From Strongylocentrotus purpuratus (taxonomy: Eukaryota > Echinodermata > Echinoidea > Camarodonta > Strongylocentrotidae), in the NCBI RefSeq assembly GCF_000002235.5, contig NW_022145552.1, forward strand, positions 1,247,501 to 1,311,500: a stretch of DNA of 64,000 bases, in the 5' to 3' direction. Shown piece by piece: positions 48,011 through 61,110 of this stretch. The notes beneath the pieces were generated by a model. That model was not told the origin of the DNA. It saw nothing but the letters and a program-made list of their open reading frames with translations, and did no database searches. How positions within the stretch are numbered: the stretch's first letter is position 1; each line of letters opens with the position of its first letter. The position numbers and the translations under genes are program-made.

Positions 48011-51000
48011 TGAAAGCAGCTGAGTTTTACTGTGTTGAAATTGACATGTTTCTATTTGCTAGATGATTCAACTGTGTACTTCCAATGTCATGATTGTAAT
48101 TTGTTCTTCTTGTTTGGGTGGAAATAAAATCTTGGATAAAATCCGGCACTTCATTCTTTGCTGTAATCTGTTCAATGTGATGTAGGATTATTAGACATAG
48201 TGTTACAGGTGACAAAAGGTTTACCTAAAGGTGACCCATGCCATGTATGTCGACTTCTTCATATCTGTAAAGGTCTGTATATCAACAAAATTATTGACTG
48301 TTTGATGGAAATAAATGTATTGTTTTAAACATTGTCCGCTATTTTTCTGCAACCTGATAACATGTCTGGAACCCCAACCCATATAAATCATTCCAAATCT
48401 TCTTTTGATATCACATACAGCTAAAATATGGATAACATCAAAAGGATTATGCATTTTACCATACGTAGGTGCACTTTCAATTTAATACTATCACATATTT
48501 TCACACAATACTCTTCTCTTCTCGAGCAATACTGGAACTTGTCTGACTAGGCGATAACAATCCGCGTTCTCAATGACACATTAATAGGAAAATGGTCAAT
48601 GGCATCTGCCCGCTTTTACCAAATCTCCAAGCTGTTAGGTAGCGTCTCAACACCATTGAGATGTTTTTTATTACATACCTGAGCGTTGCAAATGTGGCCG
48701 ATTTGACGTGTATCTTGTAATTATGTTTAAATATCTGTATACAATATAAATGTCGGACCTTTAAGAATTACTGAAATAAATAGTCTATAACATTTTTTTT
48801 TTTCTCCAAAATATATTGAATTGATATTTAAAATAAATAACCAAATGTTAAATAACAAGTGTTATAGCTTAATGATGACGTATATCCGCTTTCGTAACTG
48901 ATTCTGCAGCAACCGTGTTAGTGGCCAATGTGAAGTTATCATTTAGGAATAAATGTAATTTGTTCGTTAAAAAATTCAAATCCTAAAAAGGGATAGTTGA
49001 GTTTTGTTGCAGAGGGCGCTACATAATTTTGTTGTTGTGAGATAATGACAAACTGAGTATCAAATTTGAAAGAATATACAATATAGCGCCTTATACTTTT
49101 TTTATGCCAGCCAATGCCAATATCAACTTTTCGTTGGCTTTTTCGTGTCAGTTGTAATACCCACAACCAGGCGGCCCGTGTATTGTTATTATTAATTCAT
49201 TCTTTAAACGGTCACCGTATTTTTTTGAAAGTGAAGCTGAATGGGTTTGATCGTATTTAATCTAAATTCACACATTTGGGGTCTAAAATTACATTCATAG
49301 CAATTTCAGGTTCTAAAAGGGCAGGAATGTCATAAATAAGAATAAAAGCAATCATAACCATGCAATTTGAAGGCAATTGCGGTCTTAAACAAAAACTTAA
49401 CCATCCCTTTAAGTTTGCTCTTTTTAATCAATTATTATTAGATCCTTTTTTGTGTGCTATCTAATAGGAAAGTAAATAATTATGGAGTGGCCTATCAATG
49501 GCTGTTGAGGTTGCAGGTTATTAGCACATAATTGTTGTCATTCGTGGAAGACAAGAAGGTTCAGGTTTGCAATAAATTGCACATTTAATATGATACACCA
49601 GTCCCACCGACGAGACCGATACCAGACCGACAACACACTTCATGATAAATGTCATTATCTCAATTGATCGGTTGCTTTGTTGGTTAGCATGAAGAAGATA
49701 AAAGGCATGAGAACATCAAGTTCTTGAGGGATACAAACAAACAAAATCGATGTCTTCAGGGCAACACTTTGGGTCAGCTGTGTAGTCCAACGATACCCAA
49801 TGATATGTTGGCGAATATAAAATATTGCGTTACATTTACATTGACTTGTGTGGTACAGTAGGATGTGCTCACATGAAAGGTGCTGATTAGCATATTTTGA
49901 ACCCCATGAACCCTGCGCAGACAATGCTTTGCTGGAGTGAATGGGTGACTGGGATGTCAACATCATGTTGTCAAGGTAACATTGTTCTCTTGTCCAGACC
50001 CACTTTCTGTATATAATTCTGTAATTTCTTTAAAAAAATGAACTATTGCTTTATGATCATAAGCGGCTAATACGGTTTAAATAGTGGCGGGTAAAGGTTC
50101 TCCGCTAGAGTGAGAGGGCGATGGGATATTGAGGGAGGGGGGGGGCATAGATGTCAAAAGCGCTAACCAGCAAAATAGCTTACATAATTATAATGGACAA
50201 AAATTAACAAAAACAATTAAGGTCAGGTGCACAGTACACGATCTCACTGCGACCCTATTTTTGAAGGATTTGTAATAGCATTAATTTTGATGTGATTATT
50301 CAAACTTGTAAAATTTTAATGATCAAGGATCTGAGTAGTCACTTGATTGATAAAATCTCAGTTTCAAGGGATTTCAAGCTGGCCTGGTCTTGTCAGAAAC
50401 TATAGCCTCAGAAAATGTATGAAAAATGCATTTTATTGTGCCATGTTATTATGCTAAGCAGGCGAATTAGATACTATAGTAACGAGGGCTACCAGGTGTT
50501 CGGGAGAGAAATTTGTATATATAGGTTTATTTTTAAAATACATCGGCAAACGAATCATGAGCAGACTTTTCAGTTCACATAGCTCACTGGCATGGGGTGT
50601 AGTCGTGTACATTTCACCTTAAGAATTATTCGCATGATGATCTGAAGGCGGGGAGGGAGGGGGCTATAAATGTTCTTTACCTCTTAGCCTCTCTTTTTCC
50701 ATTTAGTGTCGGTCTGATGGTCGTATCGTCTGTGCGACCGGGGTATACAGAAGTATGTTACACTGACATGCTAAACCACAAGATTGTAAATGTGAAACAA
50801 TATGATTATTCATTATTTTTCTGCAAAATGTAACGCATATTCAGTAAATCATTGAGTTTTGTGACCAATAAAACTTATCAAGATTAAAAAAAAAATCTAA
50901 AGGGATGTAAACCAATTTATACCCATGGTTTAATATTTGGAATTCATTTAGTTTCTAATTAGAAAAAACCGATAACAGTCACAGGCTGAATGGAAGACTA

Positions 51001-51060
51001 ATTTTGGAAAGCTGTGTGTGACCGCGGAAATTCCTCATTCTCTGAGAATAACATTTTTTT
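48011..51060. other. Intergenic backbone after gene 2, continued
   Basis: No gene supported. Homologous in patches to 27040-28960 and 31980-32440. The place where the 3-kb hAT-like element sits after gene 1 is uninterrupted here. Confidence 0.55.
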
Positions 51061-51076
51061 TTTGTACGTAAGCCCT

Positions 51077-51500
51077 ACATTCGTGCATATAGCATTTTAT
51101 TTCCGTTATGTGTACGCATGCACCGAATTCGAGGTATGTATTTTCTTTGTTCTAATATAATGTTATAAATGCGTCATCAACGCTGATAATATGTTTCCCA
51201 TTTTGCATTATTTTGTCGTGATGGTGGTGCTAGCGTCTCATATCGTCGGACATTCGTGCATATAGAGCATTTTGTTTCCGTTATGTGTACGCATGCACCG
51301 AATTCGAGGTATGTATTTTCTTTATACTAATATAATGTTATAAATGCGTCATCAACGCTGATAGTATTTTCCCCATTTTGCATTATTTTGTCGTGATGGT
51401 GGTGCTGGCGTCTCATATCGTCAGACATTCGTACATATAGAGCATTTTATTTCCGTTATGTGTACGCATGCACCGAATTCGAGGTATGTATTTTCTTTAT
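51077..51500 (+). repeat. ~174-bp tandem repeat, first part
   Basis: Units start at 51077, 51250 and 51425 (ACATTCG..CATATAG). Each contains ATGTGTACGCATGCACCGAA, TAATATAATGTTATAAATGC and TTGTCGTGATGGTGGTGCT. The third unit is cut at about 51500 by an insertion and resumes at 54501. Confidence 0.9.
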
Positions 51501-51831
51501 GATTTTGTATCACTTTATTATCGATCTTCAATAAAGGAACATGGTAGAAACATAAAAGAATTGCACAATCACAGCCATATAATAAGAGTAGTCCAGGTCA
51601 TGGCTCATAACTGCCAAAGCAGGGCATACAATACAAAACATATAAGACATACAGATGTTATAAAACATGATTGCCGAGATCTTTGACAGTAGTTGTGTTC
51701 ATGCGAAATAGTTTCGTTTCAGATTAAGAAAAATACACAATTTATAATTCACTTTACTCAATTAATGTATACAAATGCTTTATCGTTTTGGAGGAATAGA
51801 GGGCTCACGTGATGCAACAAAATATAACATG

Positions 51832-52221
51832 TTCAGTGGGGGGGGGGGGGGGGGGTTGGGGGGTTGGGGGGTTAAAGCCCCCTCCCCCTTTGGTATTTTT
51901 ATGTGTGTAAACCCCCATCACCCCCCCCCCCCCCCATCACCCCCCCCCCCTTTTTTTTTTTTTTTTTTTAATTATTAAAAAAAATATATATATATTCCCA
52001 TGGCTGACCTAAAAAGGTGACCTTACCCCCCCCCCCCCCACGGAGCCAAATGTCAAATTTTCAAATTTCGAGATAAAAAGAAAAGTGTCCTCTTACCCCC
52101 CCCCCCCCCCCCTGCTTATTCAGCGACTGGCTGAGTCGTTGCGAAATTTTCGGCCCGATTTATAAATGTTAACCCCCCCCCCCCCCCTTGAAAAAATCCT
52201 GCGTATGCGCCTGTTCAGTGG
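51832..52221 (-). mobile_element. G-run hAT-like nonautonomous element, copy 3 (reverse)
   Basis: Inverted relative to copies 1 and 2, ending AAATCCTGCGTATGCGCCTG at 52213. Flanked by an exact 8-bp duplication TTCAGTGG (51832-51839, 52214-52221). Contains CAAATTTCGAGAT, GTCGTTGCGAAATTTTCGG and several C runs. Confidence 0.85.
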
Positions 52222-52259
52222 CATGAATTCAGCCCACGGTTGCTCCACGATAGCCCTCT

Positions 52260-52545
52260 TTATTACTTATAAGCACTATTAATTTTGTTATCACTATAAT
52301 TATTATTAGCTTTATTGTTTTCATTGTTATTATAATTATTATCGTAATTATTATGATCATCATTATCATCGTCATTTTAATTATAATTATCATTATTATT
52401 GTGTTTATTTTTGTTATTATCATCATTATCATTGTTGTCATTATTATTATTATTATTATTACTATTACTATTTTAAATAATATGGTTTTTATTATTATTA
52501 TTAATATTATTATTAATATTATTATTCATTATTATCATTTAGTAT
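52260..52545. repeat. TTA/ATT/ATC microsatellite tract
   Basis: Almost 290 bp of interrupted ATT and ATC trinucleotides. Long frames of I, M and T through it are artefacts. Confidence 0.95.
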
Positions 52546-54430
52546 CCAGTTATTACAGATTATTACAGTCTTGCCATGAGGGTTCACCCTTTGCGCAATA
52601 AATTGCAAAGGACGACACAAGGGCCATTTAACTGAGTTTGTCCCGAAATTGCTTGTGTTCCGTTTATGCAAGTAGCCCAGCATCTTTGTTAGTCTGTGGG
52701 TATTGCTTGATGAAATGAACCCACGAGAACCGACTTCAATTGCCAAAAGTTCTACCTCATAGCCATTATCTTCAATGTCCCTGACGAGGGACGAGTATTT
52801 ATCAACTTTATATTGATGGGCCTTATCGATTCTAAGTTCAAATGGGACTGCCAGTTCCATGATCATGATTTGTTTTTACTTTTTTCATCGTAGATACAAA
52901 GGTCAGGTCTCAGGTTTGTTTGGGTACAAGACAATGGGATTGTTGAGACAAGGGAGTAGCCGATTATATAGGGAATATCATGAAGGATTTTTGTATCGGG
53001 CGAAGTACTTTCTGTGATGAATACTACAAAGCATTTTAGAACATTGTTATGGCGCCAGGTGTATCGCCCTTGAGATAGAAATAGTGAACAGCAACTAAAG
53101 GCCAGGTCCCACTGCACTTACGGATGCACAGAGGATGTAAAACGTAAACAAATCTTGCCATCCGTTGAAAAACGCTATGCATCCGTTGTGTACTCATTAC
53201 ATACGTGTTTCATACGCTCTATCCATCGAGCATCCGTCCACTTTGATTTCATCCGCGCAAAAAGTTTTGAGCTGCACAAAACTTTTAGAACGGATGAACT
53301 TCCGCCGTGTACGATGTAAATCCGCGACAAATACGAGCAACAAACGTTCTATGTCCGTTATCATCCGTTAAACGTCCGCTGTATCCTCTCTGCATTCTCT
53401 GGGCATCCTCGCAACTCACATCCGCTGCAGCTGAAAACGGAAAGAGGGAGGAAAGATAAGGTACAGGAAACGTCTATACATCGTTAGTAGCACGGAAATA
53501 GAAAGGATGTAAGTGTATGCATCTCGTATATAAAGTATTCAAAGCTGTCATCCACTTCCATCCGCTTTCATCCGCTAGGTTTCCGATGAACATCCGTTTA
53601 ACATCCCCGCTACATACTACCCAAGTCCGTTATAATCCGTTCTGTTTTCGCCAATTTTCGCCAATTTTGTCCATTTCTGAAGCGGATGAAAACGGATGGA
53701 GCCACTCCCGAAATTTTGCTCGTCCGCTGTGTCCTTTATGCATACGTTTTGCGTCCATCGGCCAGTGGGACCGGGCCATAAGAACATGGTTCAGTGTCTC
53801 AACACAATCGCAGTGCCTGCATTTGTTTGTGGCAGATTTGCCCCATCTCAGTAAATTTGCTCTTGTGTTTACAGTATCGCTAACAGCATTTACGAGAAAT
53901 TTAAGGACTTTCACTGGCAAATTATACATGATGCTCTTCCAAATCGTACAGCTACTTTCTAGCGATAGAAGATCTAGAAATTTCCCTTGAACTACTAACT
54001 CTTTAACATGTGTATGCCAAATGGTAGAGACTTCGTGAGTTAGGATTTTTTTTTGCCTCTCTTTTCTTTTCTTTGAGTGTTGGATGCCCTTCAGCAGATG
54101 AGTAAACCTCATTACTTTTTACAATCGTGGATTTTTTCCTCACCCATTTCGACTCATGTTGCAATCGAGAGTCTAAATGAGTCTCAATGATTCATCAAAT
54201 CGTCCCCGTTCTTCCTCGTGGAAATGTATGAAAGAGTATGGCATTGGTTGTACAAATCGGAAATGGACGGGATGTCTAATCCATTTGGCATATGAACGAA
54301 TGCTAAGGTTCCTGGTCGTGCTAGACCACACCATTTCTTTACAAAGCGATTTGAAAGCATATCTAACGATTTACAATGAGTATATGTCATATCATTCACT
54401 GTCAGGTCAAATCTCAATGATGGCAATAAG
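52522..54430 (-). pseudogene. C-terminal remnant of an R2-like reverse transcriptase/endonuclease protein
   Basis: Read on the minus strand from 54426 down: NRFVKKWCGLARPGTLAFVH, MPNGLDIPSISDLY, VKVLKFLVNAVSDTVNTRAN, then a zinc-finger-like CRHCDCVETLNHVL; after the Harbinger-like insertion LSQGRYTWRHNNVLKC, and further RPDLCIYDEKSKNK, IMELAVPFELRIDKAH and VELLAIEVGSRGF. The finger followed by RPD...ELAVPFE is the order seen in non-LTR elements with a restriction-like endonuclease (R2 and relatives). The frame is broken in several places, so it is dead. Family call is from memory of the motifs. Confidence 0.62.
53098..53782. mobile_element. PIF/Harbinger-like MITE inside the R2-like remnant
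   Basis: Ends GGCCAGGTCCCACTG (left) and CAGTGGGACCGGGCC (right), next to TAA on each side (TAA duplication likely). It interrupts the retroelement frame between NHVL and the SQGRYTW segment. Its subterminal regions are packed with ATCCG and CCGTT motifs. TAA duplication and GGCC-type ends suggest PIF/Harbinger. Confidence 0.7.
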
Positions 54431-54500
54431 TAATGTGAATATACCTTTAGTTTGTACTCATTACGAACGATTGAGGTATCAATATTCTTCTAACATTTTT

Positions 54501-54597
54501 CTAATATAATGTTATAAATGCGTTATCAACGCTTTTTTCCCATTTTGCATTATTTTGTCGTGATGGTGGTGCTGGCGTCTCATATCGTCGGACACAT
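54501..54597 (+). repeat. ~174-bp tandem repeat, resumed part
   Basis: Continues the unit cut at 51500: CTAATATAATGTTATAAATG, CATTTTGCATTATTTTGTCG and TGGTGGTGCTGGCGTCTCAT. Confidence 0.85.
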
Positions 54598-54994
54598 AAT
54601 TACCCCCGCGTCGAGTATTAGGTTTATATTTACCCGGTATTTTGTTCAAACAGTCACTGGCGTACTGGTGGGGGGGGGGGGGGGGCTTGGGGGGCGCCAG
54701 CCCCCCCCCCCCCAAATAAAATTGAACCATGACTTATTTTCAATTCCATATACAAGTGATGTATAAATGTTCGTGATATCACATGATTTTCAACAAAATG
54801 TGCGTTTCTCCATTTCTGTTGCAAACTGACACATTCCCAAATGGCCAGGAAGAGCATATGTTTTTTATAGTCACTAAGGGGCCGTGGTCACTAACAGTAA
54901 CACTAGTAAAAAATATCCTTTCCAGAAGCAACTGTGACAAGCACTGCCGGGCGTTCCATACTAACACAATGTATCACTGCAAATGTACCAGTGG
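54598..54994. other. Spacer with G and C runs
   Basis: A G run (54670-54686), a C run (54700-54713) and GGCGTACTGG nearby suggest the edge of another transposon. No coding sequence. Confidence 0.4.
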
Positions 54995-55955
54995 GGAAAT
55001 TGAATTCAGACAAGATTAAGAGTAGTAAACGGTACAACGAATCGTCTTCTTTCTATAATAATTTAATGAAACGGCAAAGCTTCCGCGCTTCGGGGGGGGG
55101 GCAACTGAACTCAGACTAGGATTAAGAGTTGAGAACGGTACAACGAATCGTCTTCCTTCTTTAATAATTTAATGAAGTGTCAAAGCTTCCGCGCTTTGCG
55201 CGGGAGAGGGAAACAGAATTCAGACAAGAACACGATACAACGAATCGTCTTCTTTCTCTGATGATTTAATGAAACATGAAAGCTTCCGCGCTTCTCCCGG
55301 GATGGGCGAATATGAATTCAGACAAGGATTAAGAGTAATAGTTTAATGAAACGTCAGAGTTTCCGCGCTTCGCGCGAGATGGGCGAAAATGAATTCAGAC
55401 AAGGATTAAGAGTCGGAACCGGTACAATGAATCGTCTTCTTTCTCTAATAATATAATGAAGTGTCAAAGCTTCCGCGCTTTGCGCGGGAGGGGGAAACAG
55501 AATTCAGACAAGAACACGATACAACGAATCGTCTTCTATCTCTTATAATTTAATGAAACGTGAAAGCTTCCGCGCTTCGCACAGAATGGGAGAAAATGAG
55601 GAGGAAAATGAATTCAGACAAGAACACGGTACAACGAAACGTCTTCTTTCTCTAATAATTTAATGAAACGTGAAAGCTTCCGCGCTTCGCGCGGGATGGG
55701 CGAAAATGAGTTCAGACAAGGATTAAGAGTAATGATTTATTGAAACGTCAAAGCTTCCGTGCTTCGCGCGAGATGGGCGAAAGTGAATTCAGACAAGGGT
55801 TAAGAGTAATAATTTAATGAATCGTCAAAGCTTCCGCGCTTTGCGCGGGAATGGGGATGGGGGGGGGGGCCTGGATCCAAACAAGAATTAAGAGTCGAGA
55901 ACGGTACAACGGATCGTCTTCTTTCTCCAATAATTTAATGAAGTGTCAAAGTTGT
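54995..55955 (+). repeat. Satellite array 2, same family as array 1
   Basis: About nine units of 72-118 bp with GAATTCAGACAAGGATTAAG, CGGTACAACGAATCGTC, AATTTAATGAAACG and the hairpin CTTCCGCGCTTCGCGCGGGA. Shorter units lack the middle block. Same sequence family as 30840-31605. Confidence 0.9.
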
Positions 55956-57493
55956 CTTAGTTCCTTGCCCTGGGTTTATAGGGTTAAATTTGTAGACATT
56001 TGACATTGGCATTAGTATATTTGTCTGTAATTGGTTGCTCGTTTTGTCGGTAATCGGTGGCCTCTACACCCTCCCCACTCCCCCACTAACAAAGATCTTG
56101 CGACGCCCCTGATAACGACACAGTTTATACACTCGAGACATTTTTTGCAAGACAGTACTACTGATGAAGTACCGGACCACCGTCTTGGTTCATTGTGCGG
56201 CATCAAAGCATATACGTCTCAAGACGTGACAGATCACTTTTCTCTAACTTCTAACCAATCAGAAGACCTCGTTTTTTTCCAGGGAGTGCCGGTGGACATC
56301 AACCGACGTCTGTGTAAATATCATAGGTCATTGTTGTATTCATTCAAAGAAAAGCATATCACTTTATAGAATGTGTATGTGTCGTTTGTACATGCATGTG
56401 TGTGCAACAGTTGAATGACACTCATGAATGGAGTACGCGTTGAACTTTCCTCTGTTTAGCTACATTCATACATGTAGGCATACACATACAATTACAATGC
56501 AATAACATAAGTACAGAGAACGCCTTCAATTTAGTCATCCAATATGGAGCATAACATTAAACAATTACATGGAAATTATTATTTCAAATGCTGCTGCAAA
56601 GAGTAGTTATTGACGTTTTACTATCATAGTGATGTTGAAAAGCATCCTACTAATTTCTTTTCCTTCAGTAGACTAATACTCTTTTTATCTGATAATACAT
56701 ACGTACAAAAAATAGTGTAAGTAGAAATATTAACAAAATATCAGTAATTTTACTTGAAGACTTTAACATTGTCCATAATTGATACTTGGATGTTAGGATA
56801 ATGCTTAATTATCCATTCTTTACATTTTAATTTTAATATAATCCATTGAGAGGGTTAAGGTTGCTTAGTTTGATCAGACTTGAGCATTTGTAGTGGTGCG
56901 CTTTGTGCCTCTAATTAGCGTTTTTAAAATTAATTTTGTTTTGTTTAATTCATTCTGCTCTTAAATCGTGAAACAAACCTAATGGCCCGAAATCACAAAG
57001 GAGGTCTGTCGACAAACCTTGGTTTTCGTACGTCATATGACGCGTTTTTACGCGTTTTTTACAAACCTGGTTTGTAAAGAACAAGGCGGAGAACGGAAGA
57101 CCATAGACGTCAATAGATTCTTTCAACTGACCGTGCAAATGTAACGGGTGAATAGACAGTAGACACACCTAAACGTTGTATTTTTCATTTGTTATGTGTG
57201 GGACGTTATATTATTCATATTCACTTTCTGCTTCTTTGGCTATGTCATGATTATAAGACAGCTGCATAGACGTTGTGTTCGCTTATCGTATATGTTTATC
57301 AATTATCATGTTTCACAGTAAAATAGACAAATGATAATATCCATTATTTTTGGAGTCTTTTTCCTGCTGATTGTTTTTCTATGGTATACACGCCTCGAAT
57401 AATTGGTGCGGCGATAGAGAGATAGTATTCTCATACATATTCCCGGTTAAAATATAAACATATGTTTCAGTCAAGGTGCACAGGGCATGTGAA
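55956..57493. other. Intergenic region before foldback copy 2
   Basis: 56000-56115 ends GCGACGCCCCTG, a likely transposon terminus. 56116-57080 shows no gene. From about 57080 on it matches the sequence from about 32625, the repeated unit. Confidence 0.5.
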
Positions 57494-60400
57494 AGTCTAA
57501 GCCAGGCCTTCTCAGCTAGTTTGTTAGAAGTGCCAAAACGAAATGTAATTGAAGTTGAAGTGCTAACCTGTATGTTTGATGACTGTGCTGCGAGGGGGCT
57601 TTTTAAATGCCAACGTGTGGCATTTTTAACACCTTTTAATTCCAAAATATATCAATCATAATTTCATATTGATGTGAAAAAGTTAGTACAATGCCTGGGT
57701 ACACACTGGAAGTAAATTTGTATGTAGTTATTGTGGGGCAATAAACACGGGAAATGCCAAAATTAACATGGTTATTGCGACATATCACTTTCGCCGACCC
57801 GTTTTTCTACTTAAAATGTCGCAATGCAGTATTGTTTTGCTCGATGTATCCCAGAAACCCGCGCGCGGACCAATCTAAAAATAGATACACGGTGTTTCCT
57901 CAGACCTATCTGCCTGAAGTTTGGGTTGTAGTCCAGTAGACGGTACCATAGACCATTTACATGACCTGGAAAAGTTGATAAGTACAAATTTTTTTTGTTG
58001 ATTCGTGTTCTAGATGGGTATTGAAGTAAATTCAGCTTGGTTGCCAGCTTGGCAACTTTGAGCAACTTTTTGTATAGCCTAATTCAGCATAATCATCTAA
58101 TTATCATATGTGCAATATGTAATAATGTTGCTAATCTCAATCCAGGAAGCCTGAAAACATGGATAATACGACTTTTCAAGGGTTTTCTATGACGAGGATT
58201 TCATTTACGACATCAGTTTTTATTTTTAAGTAATGCAATTGTCTTAAAAAGCATAATTAGCATAATGAGCTAATTAGGATATGTTCAAAATATGGACTTC
58301 ATTGTCATTGTTTATCTATAAACCCTGAAAATGGTGCAATGCAACATTGTAAATCACTTTTGAAAGACGACACATTAATTTATGAGAAGATAATTCATGT
58401 AGATACAGTATAATTAGCCTCATTAGCCTAATAATCTAATTATTATGTGCAATATGTTATAATGTTGCTTATCTTAATAAAAAAAAAGCCTGAAAACATG
58501 AATAATATGACTTTTCCAGGGTATTTCATGACGAGGGATTCATTTATGACACCAGTTTTTATTTTTAAGTAATGTGATTGATGTAATATGTAATTATTGT
58601 ACTATATAATAAGCCTAATTGGCATATTTGTAGAACATCAATTATCAACCTAAATCTAGGAAGCCTAAATAGTCATGTAGAAGGTTTTCAGACCTGGAAA
58701 AGTTGTTAAGTACAAGGTTTTTTGTTGATTTGTGTTCTAGATGGGTATTGAAGTAATTTTAGCTTGGTTGCCAGCTTGGCAACCTTGGGCAACTTTTTTA
58801 ATAGCCATAATTAGCATAATCATCTAATTAGCATATGTGCAATATGTAATAATGTTGCCAATCTCAATCCAGGAAGCCTGAAAACATGGATAATACGAAT
58901 TTTCAAGAGTTCTCTATGATGACAAGGAATTCATTTATGACACCAATTTTTATTTTCATGTAAATAGTCTTAAATATCATAATTAGCATATTATGTACAA
59001 TATATAGACTCCATTGTCATTGTTTATCTATAAAGCCTAAAAATGGTGCAATGCAACATTGTTAATCACTTTTTAAAGACTAATTATTAATTCATAAGAA
59101 GATATTTCATGTATAGATGTAGTATAATTAGCCCAATTAGCAAATATGCGCAATATGTAATAATGTTGCTAAATAAATCTCAATCCAGGAAGTCTGAAAA
59201 CATGGATAATATGACTTTTCCGGGAATTCTGCCACCAGCTCGAGTCCCAAATAATTGATATTCTACATATATGCTAATTAGGCATTAGTACAATAATTAC
59301 ATATTAAGCCAATTGCATTACTTAAAAATAAAAACTGGTGTCACAACTGAATCTCTCGTCATGGAAAACCCCGGAAAAGTCATATTTTCCATGTTTTCAG
59401 TCTTCCTGTATTAAGATTAGCAACATTATTACATATGGCACATACAGTGTATATGCTAATTAGGCTAATTTTACGACATCTACATGGAATATCTTCTAAT
59501 GAGTTAATATGTAGTCTTTCAAAAGTGATTTACAATGTTGCATTGCAGCATTTTTAGGCTTTATAGATAAACAATGACAATAAAGTCCATACATGTATAT
59601 CGTACATAATGCTAATTAGCTCATCATGCTATTTAAGACAATTGCATTACTCCAAAAAAAATATTGGTGTCATAAATGAATTCCTCGTCATGGAAAATCC
59701 TTGAAAAATCACACTATCTATGCTTTCAGGCTTCCTGGATTAAGATTAACAACATTATTACATACTGCATATTATATGCTAATTAGATTATTATGCTAAT
59801 TAGGCCAATTATACTACATATACATGGAATATCTCCTCATGAATAATGATTAATCTTTTAGAAGTGATTTACAATGTTGCATTGCACCATTTTTAGGCTT
59901 TATAGATAAACAATGACAATGAAGTCCATATATTGTACATATGCTAATTATGCTATTTAAGACAATTGCATTACTTAAAAATAAAGATTGGTGTCATACA
60001 TGAATTCCTTGTCATATAAAGCCCTTGAAAAGTTGTATTATCCATGTTTTCAGGCTTCCTGGATTGAGATTAGCAACATTATTACATATTGCACATAATA
60101 TGCTAATTAGAATATTATGCTAATTAGGCTAATTATACTACATATACCTGAAATATCTTCTCATTAATTGATGATTAATCTTTCAAAAGTGATTTACAAT
60201 GTTGCATTGCACCATTTTTAGGCTTTATAGATAAACAATGACAATGGAGTCCATATATTGTACATAATATGTTAATTATGATATTTAAGACTACTGTATT
60301 ACTTAAAAATAAAAATTGGTGTTATAAATGAATTCCTTGTCATAGAGAACTCTTGAAAAGTCGTAATATCCATGTTTTCAGGCTTCCTGGATTGAGACTA

Positions 60401-61110
60401 GCAACATTATTACATATTGCACATATGATAATTAGATGATTATGCTAATTAGGCTATAAAAAAAGTTGCTCGAGGTTGCCGAGCTGGCAACCAAGCTGAA
60501 TTTACTTCAATACCCATCTAGAACATGAACCCACACAAAAACCTTGTACTTATCAACTTTTCCAGGTCTGAAAAATTTCTACAGGACTATTGTATGATGT
60601 TGTGCAGATGTTCATCTAAATTACAATGTTTATCATTCCCGGTCTGAGGAAACACCGTGTATCTATTTTTAGATTGGTCCGCACGCGGGTTTCCGGGATA
60701 CATCGAGCAAAACAATACTGCATTGCGACATTTTAAGTGGAAAAACTGGTCGGCGAAAGTGATATGTCGCAATAACCATGTTAATTTTGGCATTTCCCGT
60801 GTTTATTGCACCACAATAACTACATACAAATTTACTTCCAGTGTGTACCCAGGCATTGTACTAACTTTTTCACATCAATATGAAATTATGATTGATATAT
60901 TTTGGAATAAAAAGGTGTTAAAAGTGCCACACCTGGGCCTTTAAAAAGCCCTAAAATCCCTTATTGTGGGCCCCTGGAACCCACGCGTTTTTGGCTTGGT
61001 CACTACGCTCCCTCGCAGCACAGTCATCAAACATACAGGTTAGCACTTCAACTTCAATTACATTTCGTTTTGGCACTTCTAACAAACTAGTTGAGAAGGC
61101 CTGATCTAGA
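57494..61110. mobile_element. Long palindromic foldback element, copy 2
   Basis: Aligned end to end with copy 1 (33041-36970) with few differences, in the same position relative to the next gene. The main difference is the loss of about 313 bp at the centre (after CCAGCTCGAG at 59245), where copy 1 keeps the coding relic. Confidence 0.88.

Larger units (their letters stand above)
51501..54500 (-). mobile_element. Non-LTR retrotransposon insertion (R2-like), with nested elements
   Basis: A block of about 3.0 kb splits the 174-bp array. Its minus-strand frames are the C-terminal end of a reverse-transcriptase polyprotein. It is itself interrupted by a PIF/Harbinger-like element (53098-53782) and, in its 3' flank, by a G-run hAT-like element (51840-52213). 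The 5' part of the element is absent, as expected of 5'-truncated insertions. Confidence 0.7.

Noticed and set aside
47414..48066. Frames on both strands in the GC-rich insertion
   Set aside because: High GC makes stop codons rare; no conserved motif, and the segment is absent from unit 1.
52229..52601. Ile/Met-rich frames near 52300
   Set aside because: Microsatellite translation.
54177..54509. 110-codon plus-strand frame near 54200
   Set aside because: It is antisense to the R2-like remnant, whose minus-strand frame has recognisable motifs.
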